A stretch of 64,000 nt of DNA. It comes from Eleusine coracana subsp. coracana (taxonomy: Eukaryota; Streptophyta; Magnoliopsida; Poales; Poaceae). This document shows positions 1 through 10,212 of the stretch, piece after piece. Under the pieces are notes generated by a model that worked only from the letters and a program-made list of their open reading frames with translations, made no database searches and was not told the origin of the DNA. A program made the position numbers and the translations under genes. The stretch spans positions 44,966,508 to 45,030,507 of the forward strand of contig CM064426.1 in NCBI GenBank assembly GCA_032690845.1. Direction: 5' to 3'. Every line of letters starts with the position of its first letter. Within the stretch, counting starts at the first letter, position 1.

Positions 1-63
1 TGTTTATTCATTGAAGTTTTTGATTAAGTAGTGGTTGTCATCAATCACCAAAAAGGGGGAGAT
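1..63 (+). mobile_element. 3' internal end and polypurine tract of a copia element
   Basis: The last bases before the LTR form a purine run (aaaaagggggaga, about 50-62) directly followed by the TG of an LTR at 64. A run of this kind next to the 3' LTR is the plus-strand primer site of copia elements. The body of this element lies left of the window. No coding sequence is visible in the 63 bases. Confidence 0.7.
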
Positions 64-559
64 TGTAAGCTTCATAACCATTGATGATTGGATCCCCGAG
101 GTATGGATGTTTTGGTGATAGATGACAACTATGAAATGAGACTAAAGTCTACATGAGTGTTGTCCGTGTAAAAAACCTTTTCTATCTTATGATGATTGTC
201 TACGGCATCCTTGGCGATGGATGACAATGACCACAAGCATGGAGGCTTGTGAACTTGATAGAGTCCAAGGGTTGACGGAGATGGATCAAAGCGGAGAACA
301 AGCTATGGTGCAAGTGTTTGGTACACTTGAGTAGTTGTTAGGGCTTTGAGTCCATAGGAAAAACCATACTATCAAGGGGGTCTAGGTCATTCTCTTAGGT
401 CATTTCTAGTCGGTGATGTGCATGGTTGCTCGGTGAAATTACAGGCACTAGGTGACAGTGGAGAAGCCAAGGAGCTGTTCGGAGAAGCCGGGAAATGAAG
501 TCAAGCGAGGACGACAAGTTTTAGCTTCTGGACATAGAGACTGGACAGAGGGGTCAGTG

Positions 560-885
560 GAGACCAGACTGTACAGTCACTATGTGGAGTTCTCTAGGAC
601 TTAGCACGAGGAGCAGGAAGTCTGTCAGTAGGAGACTCTGTACAAACCGGACGGTCCAGTCAGTAGGAGTGCAGGAACAACAGAGAGGGTGCATTTTGCG
701 GAGGATCCTGGAATCGAGAGAGAAAGTGGACCGGACGGTTCGGTCCAGTGACTGGACAGTCCAGTCAGTTCAGAAGAATTGCCTGGATAGAGAAGCCAAT
801 GGTTCTGGGAACCATTACCAGAGTGACCGGATGGTCCGGTCAAGCAGTGATCAGACAGTCCGGTCTGGATGTCTAGAAAGGCAAT
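560..885 (+). promoter_or_regulatory. Cluster of imperfect palindromes in the X-LTR U3
   Basis: About six copies of a 15-17 bp palindrome close to GACCGGACGGTCCGGTC lie upstream of the TATA box at 921. Individual copies differ in the core (for example ACGG, ACAG, ATGG). The same cluster occurs at the same place in the other two X LTRs (about 16575-16850 and 46100-46380). Position and symmetry suggest binding sites for a dimeric factor; that role is inferred. Confidence 0.5.
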
Positions 886-920
886 TTCGTGGAGCAACGG
901 CTAGTTTGAGGTTGGGAGCC

Positions 921-927
921 TATATAA
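921..927 (+). promoter_or_regulatory. TATA box of X-LTR copy A
   Basis: TATATAA in the shared context GCCTATATAAC. The same motif is at 16898-16904 and 46429-46435 in the other X copies. It lies downstream of the palindrome cluster, where the U3/R promoter of a copia LTR is expected. Confidence 0.6.
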
Positions 928-1728
928 CTTCATTGCTGGGGTCTTGGAGACCTCTCTTGGCCAGTGGAAGAACTGAGAGCATTTGGTAAGGGCCAAGAGG
1001 AAAAGAGGAGAGCACTAGGAGGAGATATTGCATATCTTGAGAGTCATAGAGAACAGTAGCTTGAGCATCTTGCACATCTAAGGCTAGGGTGTCCTTGAGG
1101 GTGTGATCTAGATTGTTACTCTTGGTCTATGGTGAGACCTAGACCGGTTAGGTAACGGTGATTGAGCGTATCGTGATCGGTTATGAAGGCCATCACATGT
1201 TTGTACACGGTTTGAGCCCGCCGTTGAAAGGGGAATCGCTAGTGAGCGTCCGTGTCGGCTCGGGGAGTCCGGCAAGTTCTCGAGGGAGGTGAGCTTGTGC
1301 TTTGTGCAGCGGTGACGCACACCATGTCTTCACTCTAGGAGTGATTGCGAGCTCGTGGGCGAGAACTCCACTTGGTGGCCGGAGGGACCGAGACTCTGGC
1401 GGGAGTGGTCCAACGAGGATTAGGGGAAGGCGCCATCCTTCCGAGACCTTGGGAAAAATCATGAGCATTCCTTGATCGCTCTCTTTACTATTCCGCAATT
1501 GTGTGCTCTATTGAGTAGGGTGACTTGTGGCTTGCATAGGCTAGTGTGATTGGCTTCTGCTCTTCATCATATCATGAACACTAGCATGTGTAGGGTCTTG
1601 GCCTACTATAATTGCTTAGGTTTCTTATCGTGTTAGACTCAAGTAGTGGAATTTGAAGTAATTGGATTCGTGAGTGGCTTACCGATTCACCCCCCCCCCC
1701 CCATCTCGGTACGCCTTCGGTCCTTACA

Positions 1729-3802
1729 TCCTTTCTATGGCAAGGCATCGAAAGACGTAAATGCTCACCTCCAATAATTCTTGGCGGTGTGCAACACCTT
1801 CACCATGATGGACGTGACCCCTGAATCCATCTGCCTTTGCCTTTTCCTATTCTCACTCTTGAGAAAGGCCAAGAAGTGGTACTACAACAGTCAGGAATAG
1901 CTCACCACATAGGACGAGTGCTCCGACGCCTTCCTTGTCAGGTTCCTTCTGCTAGGCAAAACCATGGCCCTACGAAACATAATTTCAAGCTTTCAGCAGC
2001 TAACCGATGAAAGCATCCCTGAGGCATGGGAACGCTTCCAAGAATACACTTTGGCATGCCCACATCATGGAATGCAAGATTGGTTGCTGATCCAAAGCTT
2101 CTTCCACGGGCTCAACTGCCCCGCTCGCGAACACCTAGATGCAACCGCTAGAGGCTCTTTCTTCTCCTTGAAGGTCAAGGAAGCTCAAACTCTCATAGAA
2201 AAGATGGTCACCAACTACGGTGGCTATGATGAGAGGCAAAGCCAGCCACAGCCCAAGATGAGGGGAGTCGACATGCTAGCAATCAAGATGGATCAACTCT
2301 TGAAGAAAATGGATTCACCTCAAACTATCCAGTCCTTAGACTCTCGCATGACTTGCGAAGTCTGTGGCAATGTTGGACATATGAGAAGCCATTGTCCAGA
2401 GACTCAGGAGGAAGAAGTAAACTACCTCAACAACAACAACAACAACAATGGGTTTGGGCCCCGTACAAACAACTTTGGATGGGAGTCCAAGCCAAACCTC
2501 TCCTTTGATAGAAACACGAGTAACTCTGGAAACTTCACTTGTAATGAACCTTCCTTCCGTGATCTTGTTTTAGAACAATCCAAAATTAATGAAAGTATTA
2601 GTAGGAAATTTATTGCTACTGATAAAGTCCTAGAAAGCATAGATTCTCATATGGAAGCCTTCAATACCTCCCTGCAAAACCAGCTTAGTCATAACAAGAT
2701 GTTAGGAACACAAATTGCGTAGCTGGCCGCCTCTATTGTTAAGCCTAACTCTGGCAAGCTCCCCGGTCAGCCGGAAGCTAGCCCCAAAGAAAATGTTAAT
2801 GCTGTCACAACTAGAGGTGGGAAATCCACACAGGATCCACCAAATCCTGACAATGTAGGGAAGACCAGGGAAACCGTTGAAGAGTCAAAAGGGGAGGAGG
2901 AAATTGAAGTTGAGGAAACAAAGGCGCCTCTCAAGAAGGCGCCACATGAATTCTATGATATGCATGTGCTGTCATTTCCCTCTCGCCAGAGGAAGCTGAC
3001 AGTGGACGAACAATTTGGGAAGTGTGTGGAGGTAATAAAGAAATTATATGTCAACATACCTCTACTTGATGCTATGCAGGTTCCCACCCACTCCAAGTAC
3101 CTAAGGGACATCCTCAACAACAAGCGCCCAATACTGTCCATTGAAATTGTCAAATTAAGGGAAGAATGCAGCGCCGCCATCTTAAACTCCATCCCAGAAA
3201 AGAAGCGAGATCCGGGATGTCCAACCATCCCATGTTCTATCGGGATGCATCACTTCAACAACGCCCTCTGTGATCTTGGGGCAAGCGTGAGCGTCATGCC
3301 AAAGGTGGTGTATGACAAACTTAATGTCAATTCATTATTCCCTACAACAATGTGCTTGCAGCTTGCCGACCCATCGGTCCACTACACGGCGGGTATCGCG
3401 GAGGACGTACCTGTAAAGATAAGGAACTGTCTCGTTCTGGGCAACTTTGTGGTGCTGGATATGGAGGCTGATGTAAAGACGCCTCTTATACTAGGAAGGC
3501 CATTCCTCAGCACCGCAAACACTAACATTGATGTTGGGGCCGGAGAAATTCACCTTAACATTAATGGGAACGAAGAAAAGTTTGCCTTCAAGCCCCGAAT
3601 AGAACAATGCAATCAGGTACGCATCTTTTATGGTAGGAATCCTAACACGGTGCAGAAAATTGAGGTGTACCCAACCCCACCAAAAACGGGTGCACCTATG
3701 GTAAAAGTGAAAAGCACACCACCGCAGCCCAAGAAGAAGAACGAGCCACAGGAAATGAAGAAAAAGGTCGTCGTCAAGCCAAAGAAGATCAAACAAGTAT
3801 GA
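1729..3802 (+). pseudogene. Y-family gag-protease (Athila/Tat-like gypsy), copy A
   Basis: One reading frame runs from the junction with the X LTR to a stop at 3800-3802, with several nonsense codons before 1964 and one TAG at 2720-2722. The stretch from 1964 carries retrotransposon gag sequence and one zinc knuckle with the CCHC pattern intact (CEVCGNVGHMRSHC, residues 132-145 counted from 1964). An asparagine run from (AAC)n follows. The stretch after 2722 matches the Athila/Tat protease region: a CDLGASVSVMP active-site segment (D-L-G in place of D-S-G) and an ILGRPFL motif. The tail is lysine- and proline-rich. Relative to the paralogue at 47477 the start of gag is missing. No RT, RNase H or integrase follows, so the unit is non-autonomous. 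Confidence 0.8.
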
Positions 3803-4034
3803 CGGAAGAAAGAAGTTGCACCAATCATGGAAAATTCTCCATTCACGAAGGGCACCACGAAGAATTGAATGCAGAGAACGTCATGTTCGAGACATAAAAT
3901 CTGGACCCTCGTTGGGAGGTAAACCGATTCTTATCCCCCTTCCTTTTCATACTCCATCAAATTAGTTTCATTTTTCCATAACCATTAGGCTAAATAAATA
4001 AATAAATAAAAATTTGGTGATGGCTTGGCCAAAT

Positions 4035-4325
4035 TTGCTGGCCGGGAGGTCAAATTTCATCAAAAACAACCACCCGGATGATAATCTGAGGTTCTAACCC
4101 GGCCAGTCAAATTTCAGCACCCGGGAGGTCATATTTCATGAAAAATGACCCCCCGACTGGATAATTTTGAAAAAGCCAGATTCTATCAAATTTTAGCACC
4201 TGGGAGGTCATATTTGGTGAGATATGATCACTCGGCTAAGTAATTTCAAGCCACCTAACCAGAAATAATCCAGTCCAGTTTTAACACCCGGGAGGTCATT
4301 TTTCATCAAAAATGACCACCCGGCT
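4035..4325 (+). repeat. Tandem hairpin array, four units, copy A
   Basis: Four stem-loop units of the form GGGAGGTCAT...(loop)...ATGACCACCC start at 4044, 4123, 4202 and 4290, so spacing is 79, 79 and 88 bp. In the last unit the arms GGTCATTTTT and AAAAATGACC are perfectly complementary around a 4-base loop. Units vary in sequence but stems are largely kept. The rest of 3803-4826 is non-coding and GC-rich near 4340-4385, with repeated GCCGCCCGGC-like words. Confidence 0.7.
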
Positions 4326-4826
4326 GGGTTATTTTGCTGCCGCTCGGCCATGTATGCCGCCCGGCATGTCATGCCGCTCGGCCAAACATTTTCTTGAATT
4401 CTTGATTCTTTTGCTACATAAATCATGGTCATGAGTGGTGGAGGTGTGGCCAGCTTTTCCTTTATGCAAATGACTCATGAAAAGTCCCCACCATGAGTAA
4501 AACCAAGTAAAGGAGAGCCACACATGTCACCACCCACACTCACCTGCCATCCTACTTCCCTAGGCATCATGAGTGGCATGATTTTCATTGTAAACATACA
4601 ACTTTGGCCATCCCATCACTCTATCCTTGCCACCTACACTCTCGCCACAATTTTGAACAAAGTGAGCAAGGAAATCAAATGGCGCATGGACCTAGCCATC
4701 TCCCATCACCACCAAAGCAATAATAGAGCAAGTGGAGGAAAAAGCCATGCCGGCCGGCATGGGTTGCCACCCGGCATGTGCCGTCGCCTGGCCTGGCATT
4801 TTTGCCCCATGACTCTCCCTTGAGCC

Positions 4827-4834
4827 TATAAATA
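4827..4834 (+). promoter_or_regulatory. Internal TATA box of the Y element, copy A
   Basis: TATAAATA in the context GAGCCTATAAATACCG, conserved in the paralogue at 50691-50698. It lies 95 bp upstream of a consensus splice donor and about 280 bp upstream of the ATHILA-type ORF. It is not in the LTR, so it looks like a second, internal promoter. Start site not demonstrable from sequence. Confidence 0.5.
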
Positions 4835-4921
4835 CCGGGATACCCTCTCACTTGTTCCTCCACACCATTCCTTCAGCCAAAACATTCATCTCTCTCCCTT
4901 CTCACTCCACTAGTTTGCTTA

Positions 4922-5102
4922 GTAAGTGCACTCTCCAATTAGGAATAAAAGTGTGCTACAATAAAACCAACTAGAGGAAATCTCGCTTTGTCTCTTGCAC
5001 GTTTTGGACTACTAACACATGGACTACTAACCAGATGACTAACCACTAACCATTATTATCATATTGTCCTTCGGGTATCATGTCTAAGTAACCATGTTGC
5101 AG
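4922..5102 (+). other. Predicted 181-nt intron in the leader of the ATHILA ORF
   Basis: The donor is TTA/GTAAGTGC at 4922 and the acceptor GTTGCAG ends at 5102; the ORF start codon follows two bases later at 5105. Both sites are kept in the paralogue (donor 50811, acceptor 50985, 175 nt) although the bases between differ. Conserved ends with a diverged middle are what a real intron would show. Confidence 0.5.
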
Positions 5103-5104
5103 GA

Positions 5105-6670
5105 ATGGCAAACATCTGGAGAGGCCTCTACACCAAGTTCAGCAGCAGCAGTTCAAGCCGTGGGAGGCGCACACCAAGTGAGTACTCAGAAGATGAACAC
5201 TCAGGAGCTTCATATGGGCATGATCTGAGTTACCACTCGGAAACAATGTCCATATTCGATGCTCCAACAGTGGCAAGTGTGCAAGATGAAGAATTCAAGA
5301 AATTCATGGAGAGTGAAGAGAACATGGTGTTCAATGACTTCGACGAGCAAAGCAAGTTCAACGCCATTCGAGACCGAGAATTCATGACTGTGCGCAAGTT
5401 TGACCACAACTTCCTCCAGCGAATCGGCGTCCTCGCTGATTTTGAGTATGCACTCAACACAGCCGGATGGTATGATTTCTACAATCTTAATGAGTACAAT
5501 TCTAAATGGCTTACTATCAAATTCCTTTGCACACTGAAAGTTCACACTCATGAATCAAATAAAATGGGCACCCTTTATGAATTTCATCTTTTTGGTGAAA
5601 CCTATGAACGTCCTTTAAAAAAAATTAGCACTTATCTTGGTTTTGATAGGAAGGCCACTTTAGACATAGACAGACTTAAAGGTTTCACACCACAAGGACT
5701 TTGGGCTAAGATAGGAAATTCCGTTACGGGGCAAGAACACACTAGTGGCATTCACAACCCCTCGCTCTGTATAATTCACCGTTTTATCACTCACTACTTA
5801 ACCCCTTGGGGTGACATACGTTCGGTGAATAGTTTGGATAAAGCCTATCTTCATGCTGTGATTAAAAAGATCAAAACAAACCCCACATTTTTCCTCATCA
5901 ACCATTGGCTCACTTTAGCATTCAGACAACAAGGACCCATCACTTTCACCCCTTTTGTCACTAGAATAGCTAGGAAGGTTGGTGCGCTTCAACGAGCTAG
6001 AATAGATCGTCTCCCTAATGCCCCTTTGCTAGGAGAAGATCATTTCTTACAAGTGCACTTGTTGAGAGAGGAAAATAATAGGTACTTCATGCTTTATCCG
6101 GGGTATGACACAGAGATTGAATTGCCTAACCCCCAGCTCACTATCATTGGAAAAAGAAACTTTTTGTACAAATTGTAAGCTTCCGTGCAGCATGCACGAC
6201 ACAGTGTTGCAAAGGATAGGCCAAGAACAAAAACCATAGCAAAACTCCATTGAGAAGAGCAACAGCACGTTACAATGACGAACACACCTCAACCGGGTGA
6301 ATCGGGAGGCCCCCAATACAGTTGGGAACAGCCACAATTTCTTAGTTTGGCAAGTTTGTCGAACTACACCTCTTCCTCCCATGACAATTATGAACCTTAC
6401 GGGATGGGGAGCTACGACCAACCTCATGGAGGAATAGGCACTTCTCACTCTGCTCGATTCACATCATACAATTTTTCGGAGTTGCAAGAAGACATGCAAT
6501 ACTTGGCTGCCAATGCTTATGAAACCAACGTTCAAACTCAAGAAATACAACCAACCATAAGGAGGGAACAAGAATGGCAGTAGCAGACGTCGGAACACCT
6601 TCAGATGGACATCTCCATGATGGACCAACTGTTCAGCCACTTCAACATCGAGTATCAACCGCCACAGTAA
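5105..6670 (+). pseudogene. ATHILA-type ORF of the Y element, copy A
   Basis: The frame opens at 5105 and its natural end is the TAA at 6668-6670 (about 521 codons). It is broken by nonsense codons at 6176-6178, near 6250 and at 6581-6583; the paralogue has sense codons (CAA, CAG) at the first and last of these. The first 357 codons are intact. Residues about 75-200 resemble the ATHILA ORF-1 family of plant gypsy elements: an aromatic-rich core with GWYDFYNL, a FLCTLKVHT segment and FHLFGETYERPLKKISTYLGF-like spacing. The N-terminus is serine-rich; the C-terminus is glutamine-rich and probably coiled. The function of this family is not established. Position after an internal TATA box and intron suggests its own transcript. 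Confidence 0.65.
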
Positions 6671-6679
6671 AAGCCATCT

Positions 6680-6718
6680 AAGCTTAAGTCTTGCAAAGAC
6701 CTAAGCTTGGGAGGTACC
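6680..6718 (+). repeat. Inverted repeat with a polypurine-like motif after the ATHILA ORF
   Basis: AAGCTTAAGTCTT, a GC loop and AAAGACCTAAGCTT form a near-perfect hairpin at 6680-6708, ten bases after the terminal stop codon. GGGAGGTACC follows, which resembles the gypsy polypurine tract near 9955. The paralogue has the same hairpin at 52510-52538. From here to 7474 the sequence is non-coding and shows no other recognisable feature. Confidence 0.5.
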
Positions 6719-7474
6719 CAAACCAAGGTGCACCGCTTGTTCTATCCTCTTTCCCTCTTTTTCTAGTTGAGTCGTTTTGAGTTTTAGAAAATTTAAGAAA
6801 ACCCAAAAAGATTTTCAGTTTTCAAAGAAGAAAACCATAAAAATTTGCATAACCAAAAAGAACAAAAATATTTTCCTCTATAAATAAAACTTGAGAACTT
6901 GGTCTCCACCTTGCCTATGGAAATGATGAATTGTTGCTCTATTTGCTCCATTTGAGTCTCTAGTATACAACCTCTACTCCTCATTTCATGGGTAATGGTA
7001 GACCGGCAAGGTGATAACACTAGTCCCTCTATGTTTTAGTGGGTGCAAAATGGCTAATAAACAACAAGTCTAGTTGTTGGAGTTTATGATATGGTGCATT
7101 TTAGATGAGTCTATGATCTCCTTATGGTTAGAGTCCAATGATTTCTTTCAAAACTATGCTGCAACAAAAATCCCAACTTGGTGAACACCTTCCCTATGAA
7201 ATACAACTTCCTACCATGGCCAAATATTGAATATCAAAACCATGTCTATGCCATTTATGCATGCATTGAGTTTAGTTAGGATTTAATCCTTATGAGGGAC
7301 TTGCACTTCCAAAGCCAATCATTTTCCTTCGTGTTATCTTTGAGTTCTCAAAATAATCATGCTTGGCCATGCGGTTTCCACATTGGAATCATGCATCCAT
7401 TTCAACAAGCATGCCAACCAAAAATTCTTCTTTTTTGCGAGCCTTTGATCCTATTAAAAGATTATGGTCCCAAT

Positions 7475-9159
7475 TGAAGGACCGAGAAGGCGACCAGAGG
7501 GGGGTGAACGGGAGCCAATTAAAATTCTTTACAAGAACTTGGCCTATATCCCAATTACAACCCGAGCCAACCTCTAAAAACAATCACTAAGACTACACAC
7601 ACCAACTTGTGATGTGCTACCCTTAGGAGTGATCAGCAACAGCTATGAAATACAACGGAAACAAACAAAAACAACAGAGACTCGAGATAGTCGAAAACCT
7701 CACAAAACTGCACCTTACTGGACCACCACTGGTAGTGCCGATCAGAGCCATTGGTAGTGCCGGTTGGCCCCATCGGCAGTGCCGGTGAGACCCATCGACA
7801 GTGCTGATGCAGGGTTCTGCAACCCACCGGCAGTGCCGGTCCTGGTCATTGGCAGTGCCGATCAACCCCTATGAAACAGCAGAAACTTTCGGGATTTTGA
7901 CAAATATTCTCCAAAACCTAATCAAACAAACTCCAAATGATGCGATTTTTAGACCAATGTCCTTAGCACATCACGACCCTAATCCTAGAAGATTAACTCA
8001 ATTGGCTCAAGAAATCATCACGAAATTTAGATATTGTGCCAAGAACACCAAAAAGGGGAAAATTGAGAAATCCTTCATATCGAAGGTGCTAGAGCTATGG
8101 ATTCGGTCAAGGACCTACGAAGGATTGTTCTAGCTCATCATAGCAACAAGTTCCTCAAGAAATCCGCCCGAAAAACTCATCCAAAAAGGAGATCAAAAAT
8201 TCCTACAAAAATAGCTCCAAAAATAGGGAAAAAGAGAAATTCGGGATTTAGGGAGAGAGGAAGATCTTGAGCACGAAAATAAATCTCATGTCGTGGAAAT
8301 ATGCTTACAAGTTCCATAGATACAAGGCTAGGAAGCCAATTGAATGAAGTCCTAACACAAGGCTAATGGGGAGAGAGGCACCTCTTCCACTAGCTTACCT
8401 CTCCTTATATAGGCCTAGGGTCTATTGTCCACATGACCACTCTACCCTTGACCTACATAACACACCCACCTACCACCGGAGGCATAATCGTCCATCTTTC
8501 ACTTCATCGCCCGAATGCCATCAAGCCCTTCATGACTTTGCTTCGCCTCGAAGCAAGCTCCGTGATGGTGCCACCTGCACCACCAACCACCGCCATCAGT
8601 TTTGAGGCCCAAACCGGGAAACCGCCTCGCACACTTCTCTAAGCACGACTTCTTGATGTTGACGCGTGTCACCTTGTCCCACGATCCTGACCACAGGCAA
8701 GTATCTCCCAGTCCCTGTTCATCGGGCCCCTTTGTCACTTGCACCGGCATCCCGCTCGCCTTGACTTGGTCAACATGCCATCTTCATCACACCACAGTTT
8801 TGAGGCTCAACCGCGAAACCGTTTGTGCTTCTTGCCTCTCCACGTATACGGTGTGGATCACCCTTGACTTCACCCGGCATCCCGATCGTCCGGCCCCAAG
8901 TCCCCTACTTGTGCCCGATCCTCTCGCCATTGACCGCCAAGTTGACTCTAGTGACCTACACATCATGAGACAAACAAACACATTTCCCAACTCCTGCAAC
9001 TTCACCAATACTTCCACCAACTTTGGTTAGTCAAGACATGACATGCACAAACTCATGCAATCCCAAGATTCCCGTATTTTAACTGAAACACAAATCCACT
9101 CAAGTCAATTACTCATCACATATATTGCAAACCATGGCACATATCCAAATGGTTTCTCA
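7475..9159 (-). mobile_element. Solo copia-type LTR in reverse orientation, relative of family X
   Basis: The paralogue reads straight through this point (53299-53312), so 7475-9159 is an insertion in copy A. Termini are TGAAGGACC on the left and TTCTCA on the right, with a short imperfect flank duplication (CAAT/TAAT). Read on the minus strand it ends like the X LTRs: a C-rich tract, then CTCGGTCC. It has a minus-strand TATA-like CCTATATAAGG near 8405. No internal genes are present, so it is a solo LTR. ORFs within it are not supported as genes. Confidence 0.7.
7715..7868 (-). promoter_or_regulatory. Six CGGCAGTGCCG-type palindromes in the reverse solo LTR
   Basis: Six copies of a motif near ACCGGCAGTGCCGGT recur every 20-35 bases, upstream of the minus-strand TATA box after the orientation is taken into account. 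The arrangement is that of the X-LTR palindrome cluster, but the centre of the motif differs (CAGTG in place of ACGGT). A regulatory role is inferred. Confidence 0.4.
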
Positions 9160-9965
9160 TAATTGCTCAGAAAAAGTTTACAAAAAATTTTGAACCATTG
9201 AATTAGCCTCTTTACACCATGAGAGCTGGAAGAAAGAAGCAAAAGAAAAAAAATTATCAGCTCTTATGGATGTGATATATCAAAAAGCTTCAAGGTTCAT
9301 ATAAAAATATTCCTTTGAGGAAACATAAAAATACCATCTTTTTCTCTCTAGCACAAAATCCTAGTCTTTGGGATAAATTTGTACCCAAGACCTTTGCAAT
9401 TGTGCTAGTCCAATCCTTCATATGAGACCATTCTCTCCCTCTTCCCTGGACATTATTTCTAAATGATTGGATTGAGGAAGTCCAATGTCTTTCACTAGGA
9501 TCATCTCCTAGCCTAACAATATATGCATGCTAAATTTGACATCCTACCAAGCCCCACATATTTAAGACAAACTCTTAGAAAGTAGGATGAGCATTGGTAA
9601 GGAAATACACCCTTTGAGAGATGAGAGCCATAGTGGGAGATTGCACCAAGAGGAAAGATTTTCAATCATATGCAGCATTATAAAAACTTTGGACGCATGA
9701 TCAATAGGAGATTTCATGACAAAGTCTGAACTAGCCGTTCTAGACTTCAACCGCTCATGACAAGGTAATAAAATGCCAATAAGCCCCACTATACAATGAG
9801 AATGACTTAGTGACACAATTGTGCTGGTTTATACTTACCCATGTTATGTTGGAGTACGTGTTTGTACACTTGATACTTGCAGGCGCTAATATTGAAGCCA
9901 CTCCTGATCCATCATTGCTAAGTTTTAATTTGCTCAGGACGAGCAAAGGTTTAAGGTTGGGGAGG
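9160..9965 (+). mobile_element. 3' non-coding part and polypurine tract of Y, copy A
   Basis: This stretch aligns with 53313-54119 of the other Y unit. It contains the phrase CAGGACGAGCAAAGGTTTAAGG before the LTR, a hallmark of the 3' end of plant Tat/Athila gypsy elements, and ends in a purine tract GGTTGGGGAGG (9955-9965) just before the LTR. No protein-coding gene is visible. Confidence 0.65.
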
Positions 9966-10212
9966 TGTTGGCGGCCAATAAAACCAAAAATTGGCCACCA
10001 ACTGGTTGGGAAATGCAAGGTAAAGACCAAAGTTCAATAAATATTTGCTTAAACTAATAAAGTTCCATGAGTTTTGATAAAATATGTGTTTGCAAGTATG
10101 AGAGACCCAAAATGTCCAACAACATGAAGAAACACCCTGTTAGCCGATCATAACTGTGAAACAGCCGTTTTCACCGGCCGACAGGGTCGTTTTCAGGCAG
10201 AAACCAGCCGAT

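Larger units (their letters stand above)
64..1728 (+). repeat. Copia-type LTR, family X, copy A
   Basis: The LTR begins TGTAAGCTTC and ends CTTACA, so the termini are inverted (TGTAAG/CTTACA). Copies of the same family lie at 12898-17705 (interrupted) and 45587-47408. It holds a TATATAA box at 921-927, a set of GC palindromes upstream of it, and a poly-C tract at about 1690-1702. Its left neighbour is a copia polypurine tract, as for a 3' LTR. Its right neighbour is the gag of a different family, so this LTR has internal sequence on both sides. Short ORFs inside it (for example 582-989) consist of the palindromic repeats and are not genes. Confidence 0.82.

Noticed and set aside
560..885. CRISPR-like array of palindromic repeats
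   Set aside because: Spacing is irregular, there are no uniform spacers and the DNA is nuclear plant retrotransposon sequence.
582..989. 135-residue ORF in the X LTR with repeated VRSS/DRTV words
   Set aside because: The repeats are the translated palindromes of the U3 region. The frame is not kept in the other X LTRs.
5105..6178. Host gene call for the 357-residue intact ORF
   Set aside because: A paralogue sits in the same retrotransposon context at 50988 and the sequence resembles the ATHILA ORF-1 family, so it belongs to the element.
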